From Gammaproteobacteria bacterium F7 (GTDB taxonomy: Bacteria > Pseudomonadota > Gammaproteobacteria > Pseudomonadales > IMCC2047), in contig LUKI01000005.1 of the NCBI GenBank assembly GCA_001593685.1, positions 1-64,000 of the forward strand: DNA of 64,000 nucleotides, read 5' to 3'. This document shows, piece by piece, positions 1 through 8,113 of the stretch (position 1 is its first letter; every line of letters starts with the position of its first letter). The position numbers and the translations under genes are program-made. The notes under the pieces were generated by a model. That model saw nothing but the letters and a program-made list of their open reading frames with translations. It was not told the origin of the DNA and did no database searches.

Positions 1-204
1 CATACACGGTCACCATCTGCGGCATAAATACCGTGGCAATTTCCAGAAACAGCACGGTACTCAGCGCGTAGGCCATCACCGCCAGTTCATATTCAGCATT
101 GGGGTAGCGCGCCAGAATACCGTTGAACACCTGCATGCCCAGCAGCATCAGGCAGGTGGTCAGCGCCAACGGCCAGTAGAAATTCCAGTAGTGCTTATAC
201 AAAC
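1..204 (-). CDS. Partial membrane protein running off the left edge
   Basis: Minus-strand open frame reads ...LYKHYWNFYWPLALTTCLMLLGMQVFNGILARYPNAEYELAVMAYALSTVLFLEIATVFMPQMVTVY; hydrophobic; no ATG visible (possible TTG start). Confidence 0.4.
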
Positions 205-207
205 CAG

Positions 208-840
208 TTAGCCGTAAATCAGACGGTAAAGACGTTCAAGACAGGGCGTACCGCGCGCATCGGCTTTTTGTTCCGTAACAATGCTTAGCTCGCCTTGGTG
301 ATCAAACAGCGTAGACACCTCCGCCCAGGGCACATTGAACGGTGGGCCTGACAGAGCCGACTCATCGTATTCCATGGCCACCAATAACAACTGACAACCA
401 CTGGACAGCAATTGCCTCAAATGCTCCGCATAACGCTTACGCATGTCTTTCGGCAGCGCGATTAAAGCAGCACGATCAAATACCGCCACAGCCCCGTCAA
501 GATCAGTGGCAACAAGATCAAAAAAGTCACCGCATAAAATCGTTACATTGTTGGCGCTGTAGCTGGTAAAGCGGTCGCCTTTCACAACATCGGGCTGTAC
601 GCTCTGCTCGGCAAAGAATTGCTGCGCGGCGATTTCACTTAACTCAACGCCAACCACCCGATGCCCCAGAGAAGCCAGCCACAACATATCCAGTGACTTG
701 CCACACAGCGGTACAAAAACGGTCGACTTTTCCGGCAATTTCAAGGTTGCCCAATGATTTTGTAAAAAGCCGTTTACGTCATTTTGATGAAAGCCAATGC
801 GACCCTCTTGCCAACGGCTATGCCAAAAATCAGCTTCCAT
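208..840 (-). CDS. tpm: Thiopurine S-methyltransferase
   Basis: FWHSRWQEGRIGFHQ...VFVPLCGKSLDMLWLASLGHRVVGVELSEIA is typical of bacterial TPMT. Confidence 0.95.
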   Translation of the reverse strand: MEADFWHSRWQEGRIGFHQNDVNGFLQNHWATLKLPEKSTVFVPLCGKSLDMLWLASLGHRVVGVELSEIAAQQFFAEQSVQPDVVKGDRFTSYSANNVTILCGDFFDLVATDLDGAVAVFDRAALIALPKDMRKRYAEHLRQLLSSGCQLLLVAMEYDESALSGPPFNVPWAEVSTLFDHQGELSIVTEQKADARGTPCLERLYRLIYG

Positions 841-857
841 ATTTTTCTCTCGATAAA

Positions 858-1913
858 TTACCGCTCATTCCAGCGAAACAGATAAGCTGCAACCGCCAGG
901 AATACACCGCTCATCAGCGTCATCACCAACAGGTGGTGAGACACCTCCACAAAACCTGCACCACTCATCATAATGTCGCGTGCTGCCTGCACCATATGGG
1001 TTAACGGGAAGCACTGAGACACAGCCTGCAACCAGGCCGGCGCATTATCCAGCGAAAACCAGACCTCAGACAAGAGCAACATCGGGAAAGCGGCGAAATT
1101 AAGCAGGCCGTTGGCCAACTCTTCACTGGCGGTGCGACTGGCAATAATCAGCGCCAGAGTGATCATGGCAAAAATCCCTAATACCGCCACCAGAGCCAGC
1201 AACAGATAGTTTCCCAGCATGACAAAATTTAAAAATAAATCACAGCCAATATAAACCACCGCCGCTGTGATCATCATCACCAGCAGGCGCGATAACACCT
1301 GCGCCGTCAAAAACTCCAAGGGCGTCACGGGCGTCACCTGCAAGCGTTTCAGCACACCATTTTTACGGTAACGCACAATCACAAAACCAATGCCAAATAG
1401 AGCCCCAAACATGACGTTCATGCCCAACACCCCAGGAATGACCCAATCCACGTAACGGATTTGCTGGCCAGACACCAACTGCCGTGACCACTCGGTATCA
1501 GCACCGCCCTTACTAATAGGATCAAGATGGGCCAATAGCAGTTTTTCAGCGGCAATTCCCTTTACCGACGTCTCATTAATCCAATATTTACCCGGTTGAT
1601 CCGTTGCCAGTAACAGATCCAGTTGATGATGGCGAACACGTACCAGCGCCTTCTCAAAGTTGTCATAGTTAACTGTTTCCACGAAGGGTTGTTCCAACAG
1701 TTTTTCACTTATTACCGCCGAACCACTTTGATACACACCTACCCGGAACAGCTCCTGCCCCTTGCCGGAGAAAGCAATAGCGATGGCGGCGACAATGCAG
1801 ATGGGCAGTAGCATTGACCACAGCAGCGCACCACGGTCACGGTAAAACTCCTTGGTGCGGGTGACAAATAACGCCCAGATAATCTGGCCGTGACTGGCAA
1901 GTGATTTATTCAC
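858..1913 (-). CDS. ABC transporter permease (ABC-2 type)
   Basis: ABC-2 membrane topology; overlaps the upstream ATPase gene. Confidence 0.9.
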   Translation of the reverse strand: MNKSLASHGQIIWALFVTRTKEFYRDRGALLWSMLLPICIVAAIAIAFSGKGQELFRVGVYQSGSAVISEKLLEQPFVETVNYDNFEKALVRVRHHQLDLLLATDQPGKYWINETSVKGIAAEKLLLAHLDPISKGGADTEWSRQLVSGQQIRYVDWVIPGVLGMNVMFGALFGIGFVIVRYRKNGVLKRLQVTPVTPLEFLTAQVLSRLLVMMITAAVVYIGCDLFLNFVMLGNYLLLALVAVLGIFAMITLALIIASRTASEELANGLLNFAAFPMLLLSEVWFSLDNAPAWLQAVSQCFPLTHMVQAARDIMMSGAGFVEVSHHLLVMTLMSGVFLAVAAYLFRWNER

Positions 1914-2790
1914 GCAAACTATGCCCTGTCAGTTTTAAAAACAGGTCCTCCAAGGTTGGATTGCGCACCCGCAAGGAACGCAAATTCACCTGATGTTGCT
2001 GCAACTGTTGCAGGGTGACTTCAACCGATTGACTCTGAATTTCAATCACATCATGCGACTCGTTCACCGCTTCCGGCCAATGCGGCAAATGAGACTCAAA
2101 ATCCGCTCGATCCAGGCTGACATAAAAATGGTCAAAATGTTGTTTTAACAATTCCTTTGGTGTGCCCTGAGCAATAATTTTCCCCTGATCAACAATCACT
2201 AACGTATCGCAAAGAATTTCCGCCTCATCCATGTAATGCGTGGTCAACAGCACCGTTTTACCCTGTGCTTTGATACGCTCGATCATATCCCACAGGTTAC
2301 GGCGCGATTGAGGGTCAAGCCCCGTTGTCGGTTCATCGAGAAAAACAATTTGCGGATCGTTAATCAGCGCCAGCGCAAACATCAACCGCTGTTTCTGACC
2401 GCCCGACAATTTAGTGGCCCTTTGCGGAAGCAGACTTTCAAGCCCACAGGTTTGAATCAACGCATCGAGGTCGGTACGTTTAGAGTAGAGACTATAGAAC
2501 AGTTTAAGGATTTCAATGACCGCGAGCTTGTCCATCACCGAGGTGGACTGAAACTGAATGCCGGCTTCCATTTTAAAGCGTTGATCCCGCGGTTTACCCT
2601 GATACAGAATCTCACCGCCGGTTGGTTCCGTCAGCCCTTCTATCATTTCAATGGTGGTGGTTTTGCCGGCACCATTAGGGCCTAGCAAACCAAAGCAGGT
2701 GCCGGGCTGAATCTGAAAACTGATGTCGTCAACCGCTGTTATCTCAGCGAACTGCTTTTTGAGGTGACGAACTTCGAGAATGGGGTTCAT
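1906..2790 (-). CDS. ABC transporter ATP-binding protein
   Basis: Walker A GPNGAGKTT, signature LSGGQKQR, Walker B IVFLDEPTTGLDP. Confidence 0.95.
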   Translation of the reverse strand: MNPILEVRHLKKQFAEITAVDDISFQIQPGTCFGLLGPNGAGKTTTIEMIEGLTEPTGGEILYQGKPRDQRFKMEAGIQFQSTSVMDKLAVIEILKLFYSLYSKRTDLDALIQTCGLESLLPQRATKLSGGQKQRLMFALALINDPQIVFLDEPTTGLDPQSRRNLWDMIERIKAQGKTVLLTTHYMDEAEILCDTLVIVDQGKIIAQGTPKELLKQHFDHFYVSLDRADFESHLPHWPEAVNESHDVIEIQSQSVEVTLQQLQQHQVNLRSLRVRNPTLEDLFLKLTGHSLRE

Positions 2791-2830
2791 GGGTCTACTT
2801 TATCCCTGTGTAGACTAGCAAAACAACTCA

Positions 2831-2856
2831 TCATTTCGACCATGGGGAGAAATCTT
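2831..2856. repeat. Dispersed repeat fragment (copy 1)
   Basis: TCATTTCGACCATGGGGAGAAATCTT, 24/26 identical to 58748-58773. Confidence 0.65.
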
Positions 2857-2876
2857 CCGTCTTTCAGTCGTGTATC

Positions 2877-3953
2877 CTATTTATCCTCAAACAACTCCAA
2901 TTGTTCAGGCTTCCCCTCTTCCAGCAAGTCCACGAAGCGCACCCCCACACCGAGCAACCGCACCGGTAAATTCCCGCGCTCAAACGCGGTGGCCATCAGC
3001 TCACGAAAGGTCGCATCATCAGGTTTGCGGCTCAGGCACTCAACGGTGGTGGACTGGAAGTCATTAAACTTCATCTTCACCAACTGTTTGGTAATCAAAT
3101 ACTGGTTATCCACCAGCCGCAAACGCGAGCGCAACTTGATCAGCAGCTCAGGCAGCTGTTTCAGACAAGCCTCCAGATCCGGTAAATCTTCAGGGTAAGT
3201 ATGCTCCACACTCAAAGACTTGCGCCGCTGCGAAGGTTTTACCGGGCGCGAATCAATGCCGCGGCACAGTTCATACAACCGCCCGCCAAAACGCCCAAAG
3301 TTTTCGGTGAGTTCAAAGACTGAAAATTGCCGCAGCTCGCCACAGCTATCGGCACCAAAGCGATGCAGCTTCTCTGCTGTCACCTTCCCTACACCAAAGA
3401 TCTTTTTAACCGGCAGCTTTTCAACAAAGGCATCAATATCCTCTGGCAAAATAATGGTCTCACCATCGGGCTTATTCCAGTCACTGCCAATTTTGGCGAG
3501 AAATTTATTAGGTGCGACCCCCGTCGACAGGGTAATACCCAACTCCTTTTTCACCCGTTGTCGAATCTCACGCGCAATCAAGGTCGCACTGCCCCGGCAC
3601 TTATCGCTATCGGTTACATCCAGATAAGCCTCATCCAGCGACAGCGGCTCCACCAGTTCGGTGTAATCAAAAAAGATTTCTCGCATCTGGCGAGACACTT
3701 CCCGGTACTTATCAAAATTAGGCGGCAAAATCACCAACCCCGGGCACTGCCGGCGAGCATGGGCCGACGACATAGCGGAGTGAATACCATGTTCGCGCGC
3801 CTCATAGTTACAGGTCGCAATCACACCGCGCTGGCTGGCTGGACCGCCAATCGCCAGAGGTAAACTGCGTAACGACGGGTCATCACGCATCTCAACCGAC
3901 GCGTAAAAGCAGTCGCAGTCACAGTGGATGATTTTTCGTTGCTCGGTTGGCAT
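2877..3953 (-). CDS. dinB: DNA polymerase IV (Y family)
   Basis: MPTEQRKIIHCDCDCFYASVEMRDDP; SLDEAYLDVT; ORF track extends to 4067 but the conserved N-terminus starts at ATG 3953. Confidence 0.95.
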   Translation of the reverse strand: MPTEQRKIIHCDCDCFYASVEMRDDPSLRSLPLAIGGPASQRGVIATCNYEAREHGIHSAMSSAHARRQCPGLVILPPNFDKYREVSRQMREIFFDYTELVEPLSLDEAYLDVTDSDKCRGSATLIAREIRQRVKKELGITLSTGVAPNKFLAKIGSDWNKPDGETIILPEDIDAFVEKLPVKKIFGVGKVTAEKLHRFGADSCGELRQFSVFELTENFGRFGGRLYELCRGIDSRPVKPSQRRKSLSVEHTYPEDLPDLEACLKQLPELLIKLRSRLRLVDNQYLITKQLVKMKFNDFQSTTVECLSRKPDDATFRELMATAFERGNLPVRLLGVGVRFVDLLEEGKPEQLELFEDK

Positions 3954-4046
3954 GTTGATAAGCAGAAATAAACGGGGGCACAACATAAGAAATTCACGGT
4001 TCGCAGGCAAGCAGCAAAAGAAAAATATCCACAAAACAAATTGTTT

Positions 4047-4065
4047 GCAAATGATAATCATTCTC
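4047..4065. promoter_or_regulatory. Predicted Fur box
   Basis: GCAAATGATAATCATTCTC matches 16/19 of GATAATGATAATCATTATC; about 52 bp upstream of the ATG at 4118. Confidence 0.8.
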
Positions 4066-4117
4066 ATATAATAATTTCACTCTTTTCAATTCTCGCTGCT
4101 TTAATAAGGAGACAACC

Positions 4118-4321
4118 ATGAGTTACACCGTTAATGCCTGGCTTGAAGATGGCGCCCCTCGATTGCGCCTGATTAATACACGAAGTGGCGATGCCTCGCT
4201 GATCTGGGACTTTCCCAAGGAAGTAATAAATCAGGAATCTCGCTATAAACAGGAAATGCAAAAACTGTTCAAACAGCTTTTGCTGATCGCCTGCGCTGAT
4301 GATCAGGGAGAAAAACAATGA
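4118..4321 (+). CDS. Small hypothetical protein, putatively Fur-regulated
   Basis: ORF with RBS-like AAGGAG upstream; downstream of Fur box; ATGA overlap with the next gene. Confidence 0.75.
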   Translation: MSYTVNAWLEDGAPRLRLINTRSGDASLIWDFPKEVINQESRYKQEMQKLFKQLLLIACADDQGEKQ

Positions 4322-4878
4322 ACAGCCGTTATTTGTGCAAACATCATTTCCACGTTTATTGTCAGGATTTAGCAAAAGCTCAACAGGACTGGGAGCGCTC
4401 AATGGCGATGGGGCTGGAGGCTGTCAATGCCCAAACACCACAAACAGCTGAGCGCTGTTTTGGTACGGCCTACGATATAGCCAATATTATTTTTGCCCGC
4501 CAAATCAGTCATTGTAGCGAAACAGACAACGCCGCCAATACTCTGCTATCAGCACAGTATCTGGCAACCAATTTAGTACAGCAGCGTTACCCGGAAAAGG
4601 CTCAACACCTACTTAATCAATTACACGAAAAATTTAGTTTTGTGTGCCGCAATCCTGCTGTAAACAAATCACTGCGAGAAATGCTTTGCAACTGCCTAAT
4701 TCCCTACCTTGAAAAGCTTTACCAACTAACCTTGCAAGAGCCAGCAGCAAAATCATCATCGCCTAGTTGTCATTTAAACGCCGACAAACCTACGCTGTCG
4801 GCCCATGAGCAAAAGACGAACAAGCGGCCTAACCCTGGGTTCAACTATTGGCAGGGAGGTTCTAATCTTTATCACTGA
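4318..4878 (+). CDS. Hypothetical Cys/His-containing protein, putatively Fur-regulated
   Basis: ATGA overlap with 4118..4321; N-terminal CKHHFHVYC; no family recognised. Confidence 0.7.
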   Translation: MNSRYLCKHHFHVYCQDLAKAQQDWERSMAMGLEAVNAQTPQTAERCFGTAYDIANIIFARQISHCSETDNAANTLLSAQYLATNLVQQRYPEKAQHLLNQLHEKFSFVCRNPAVNKSLREMLCNCLIPYLEKLYQLTLQEPAAKSSSPSCHLNADKPTLSAHEQKTNKRPNPGFNYWQGGSNLYH

Positions 4879-5078
4879 TTATCAAGTATGATGTCAGCCG
4901 CTAACAAGTTGATATTGCAAATAATGTTAACGGCTAAAGGCCTAAATAAGTTAGACTACGCCCCCGAATTTTGAATACCGTTACCAATCTGTCGAACCCA
5001 CTGTTTAGTTAGTCGCGATTAACAGGCTCCAGGCCTGATAGCGCTATTTAAACATGACTGTATAGCTAAAAGTGTCAG

Positions 5079-5241
5079 ACAAGGCAGAAGGAACGAAGTT
5101 TGGTTATTCCAAATGAGCGACGAATAACGCAGCATGGCGATTTTTCAGCCATAACTCAAAGGGCTGAAGCTATTTTTTCTTCCCCACGACGTTGTTACTT
5201 GTTCATGTAGGCTGTGCTACACCTCACTCGTATCGCCTTGT
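5079..5241. repeat. Candidate miniature repeat / structured leader element upstream of deaD
   Basis: Short terminal inverted repeats ACAAGGC (5079-5085) / GCCTTGT (5235-5241); internal hairpin TTCAGCC/GGCTGAA (5144-5150/5162-5168) followed by a T-run. Confidence 0.35.
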
Positions 5242-5297
5242 TGGATAAAAAAAGCAATTAGCAGTGATGTATTAAATAGCATTAACAGGCCCTAAAC

Positions 5298-7115
5298 ATG
5301 TCCGAAGCAACAACAGAAATTACCACTACTTTTACCGATCTAGGCTTATCCAAACCGGTTTTAGATGCGCTAAAAAAAGTGGGTTACGAAACCCCCTCTC
5401 CGATTCAAGCGGCAGCAATTCCTGTGCTGATGACAGGCTGCGACATTATCGGTCAGGCACAAACTGGTACCGGTAAAACCGCTGCCTTTGCATTACCCAT
5501 TCTGTCGCAAATCGATGCCAAACTGAACGAACCACAGGTCCTCGTGCTGGCACCTACGCGTGAGCTGGCCATTCAGGTGGCTGAAGCGTTTCAGACCTAC
5601 GCCTCTTGCCTGAAAAATTTCCACGTCCTGCCGCTTTATGGTGGTCAGGATATCGTTAACCAGCTCAAACAGCTGAAACGTGGCCCTCAGGTTGTGGTGG
5701 GCACCCCCGGTCGTTTGCTGGATCACCTGCGACGTAAGAGCCTGAAACTGGATCACCTGAAAATCATGGTGCTGGATGAAGCCGATGAAATGCTGCGCAT
5801 GGGGTTCATCGACGACGTCGAAACCATTCTGTCGCACACCTCCGGCGAGCAACAAACGGCCCTTTTTTCCGCCACATTGCCGGAGCCAATCCGTCGCGTT
5901 TCACAGCGTTTTCTGACCAATCCAGAACATATCAAGATCGAGTCCAAGGCCACCACGGTTGATACCATTGATCAAAGTTATCTGATGGTCAGTGGTATGG
6001 GCCAGAAAATGGATGCGATGACCCGTATTCTGGAAGTGGAAGATTACGACGGCATCATCATTTTTGTGCGTACTCGCGGTGCCACCACTGAATTAACCGA
6101 AAAAATTATTGCCCGTGGACATACCTGCGCCGCCATTAATGGCGACATGAGCCAGCAATTACGTGAACGCACCATTGATCAGCTGAAAAAAGGCAAGATC
6201 GATATTCTGGTCGCCACCGACGTAGCCGCGCGAGGCCTGGACGTCCAGCGCATATCCCACGTGATCAACTACGATATTCCTTACGATGCCGAGACGTACG
6301 TACACCGTATTGGCCGTACCGGTCGTGCCGGCCGTTTGGGTAAGGCGATTCTATTTGTCGCCAACCGCGAGCGTCGTATGCTGCAAACCATCGAACGCAC
6401 CACGCGCAAGCCTATCGAACGCATGACCTTCCCTAGCTCCGACGAGATTGCAACGCAACGTAAAGAGCGCTTCAAGGAAAGCCTGCTCGAAGCGATGTCA
6501 GAAACACCAAAACCGTTTTTTGACGAGCTGATCAACGAGCTAACCACTGAGCTAAACTGCGACGCACAACAAATAGCCGCCAGTTTTGCCTACATGTTGC
6601 AAAAAGAACGCCCACTAGAAGTACCCCCTGAACCCAAGCACAAGGCACGGGATCGAGATAACCGCCGAGACCGCGATGATAGACGTGACTCTCGTTCTGA
6701 TTCGCGCTCAGACTCACGAAATGACCGCGGAAGAAAGGACAATAAAAGTCGCGAGCCCCGGGAAAGTAAACGCCGTAGCGGTAGCAAAGTTGACGCCAAC
6801 ATTGCCATGCAAACCTATCGCCTGGAGGTTGGCCGTGAGCACCAGGTCACACCGGGAGATATCGTTGGCGCCATTGCCAACGAAGCGGATATCGACAGCG
6901 CTTACATTGGCGGCATCAATATTCAGGATGATTACAGCACCGTTGAGCTGCCGGACGGCATGCCCAAGGAAGTCTTTAACCACCTGAAAAAAGTGCGTGT
7001 CCGTAACCACCCCATGCACATGAGTTTAATGAAGGGCGACAAACCCTCTCAGGATTCTGACGGGCCACGCAAGCCGCAAAAACGCAAAGCGCCGAGCAAA
7101 CCGAAACGCAAATAA
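5298..7115 (+). CDS. deaD: ATP-dependent RNA helicase DeaD/CsdA
   Basis: Q motif, AQTGTGKT, DEAD, RGLDVQRISHVINYD, HRIGRTGRAG, RD-rich linker and C-terminal RNA-binding domain. Confidence 0.95.
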   Translation: MSEATTEITTTFTDLGLSKPVLDALKKVGYETPSPIQAAAIPVLMTGCDIIGQAQTGTGKTAAFALPILSQIDAKLNEPQVLVLAPTRELAIQVAEAFQTYASCLKNFHVLPLYGGQDIVNQLKQLKRGPQVVVGTPGRLLDHLRRKSLKLDHLKIMVLDEADEMLRMGFIDDVETILSHTSGEQQTALFSATLPEPIRRVSQRFLTNPEHIKIESKATTVDTIDQSYLMVSGMGQKMDAMTRILEVEDYDGIIIFVRTRGATTELTEKIIARGHTCAAINGDMSQQLRERTIDQLKKGKIDILVATDVAARGLDVQRISHVINYDIPYDAETYVHRIGRTGRAGRLGKAILFVANRERRMLQTIERTTRKPIERMTFPSSDEIATQRKERFKESLLEAMSETPKPFFDELINELTTELNCDAQQIAASFAYMLQKERPLEVPPEPKHKARDRDNRRDRDDRRDSRSDSRSDSRNDRGRKDNKSREPRESKRRSGSKVDANIAMQTYRLEVGREHQVTPGDIVGAIANEADIDSAYIGGINIQDDYSTVELPDGMPKEVFNHLKKVRVRNHPMHMSLMKGDKPSQDSDGPRKPQKRKAPSKPKRK

Positions 7116-7144
7116 CTCTTATCGAAAATTAGAAGGAAATCACC

Positions 7145-7426
7145 ATGTTTAAAGTTAATGAATATTTTGATGGCAAAGTAACCTCAATCGGCTTTCAAAC
7201 CGAAACACTGCCAGCGACAGTTGGCGTGATGGCGATTGGTGAATACGAGTTTGGTACCAGCCAGAAAGAAGTAATGACCGTGGTCAGCGGCGCATTAACC
7301 GTTAAACTACCAGACAGCGATGAGTGGAATACCTACTCGGCAGGCGAATATTTTGTGGTTGACGCGAACAAAACCTTTTACCTAAAAGTTGAGGTAGAAA
7401 CAGCTTATTTCTGCACCTACGAATAA
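7145..7426 (+). CDS. ppnP: Pyrimidine/purine nucleoside phosphorylase
   Basis: [18 protein letters not shown]...[25 protein letters not shown] matches the YaiE/PpnP family. Confidence 0.93.
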   Translation: MFKVNEYFDGKVTSIGFQTETLPATVGVMAIGEYEFGTSQKEVMTVVSGALTVKLPDSDEWNTYSAGEYFVVDANKTFYLKVEVETAYFCTYE

Positions 7427-7434
7427 GCCAGGCA

Positions 7435-7468
7435 CCCACCTTTGTTAATTCGAAGGTGGGCTTTTTTT
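7435..7468 (+). terminator. Rho-independent terminator
   Basis: CCCACCTT (7435-7442) / AAGGTGGG (7453-7460) then CTTTTTTT. Confidence 0.85.
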
Positions 7469-7500
7469 CCTTAACCTTCCCCCCACAGTTAACTGAAATA

Positions 7501-7947
7501 ATGAAAATCTGGATTGATGCAGACGCCTGCCCGGGTGTCATTAAGGAAATTCTCTACCGCGCCAGCCAGCGTAAGCAGGTAGAGTTGATTCTGGTTGCCA
7601 ACCAACCACTAAAAACACCGCCCTCACCACTCATTCGCACAGTGCAAGTGCCGCCCGGATTTGATGTCGCCGATAACTATATCGTCCAGAACCTGAGTGC
7701 TGGCGATTTGGTCATTACTGCCGATATTCCACTCGCCGATGAAGTCATCGACGCCGAAGCACACGCCATCAACCCACGTGGTGCATTTTATACCAAGGAA
7801 AATATTAAACAGCGCCTAACCATGCGTAATTTCATGGAAGAGCTGCGCAGCACCGGCCAGGTTAGTGGCGGCCCTCCACCTTTAAACCATAGCGACCGAC
7901 AGGCTTTCGCCAACGCATTGGACCGTTTTTTAGCCAAACACGGCTAA
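7501..7947 (+). CDS. YaiI/YqxD family protein (UPF0178)
   Basis: [27 protein letters not shown] track start 7456 is probably too early. Confidence 0.9.
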   Translation: MKIWIDADACPGVIKEILYRASQRKQVELILVANQPLKTPPSPLIRTVQVPPGFDVADNYIVQNLSAGDLVITADIPLADEVIDAEAHAINPRGAFYTKENIKQRLTMRNFMEELRSTGQVSGGPPPLNHSDRQAFANALDRFLAKHG

Positions 7948-8113
7948 AACATTTCATAAAAATCAGCCCCACAAAGTCTCTAAAAAGTTAGCGCTCCCGC
8001 TATTTTTAACTAGACTTAATATCTAGCTAATCTTTTGCTCAAAAAAATGCTATTTAAATCAAATTCTTAGTATTTCAGTTTTCTAAAAGTAATTAACAAG
8101 CGGGTAAGAACGG

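Noticed and set aside
2236-2685. Large antisense ORFs (for example opposite the ABC ATPase, rapA, deaD, dusC, ylqF genes)
   Set aside because: Each overlaps a well-supported gene on the other strand and has no recognisable protein family.
3954-4046. SOS (LexA) box upstream of dinB
   Set aside because: No CTGT-N8-ACAG-like site visible between the dinB start and the Fur box.
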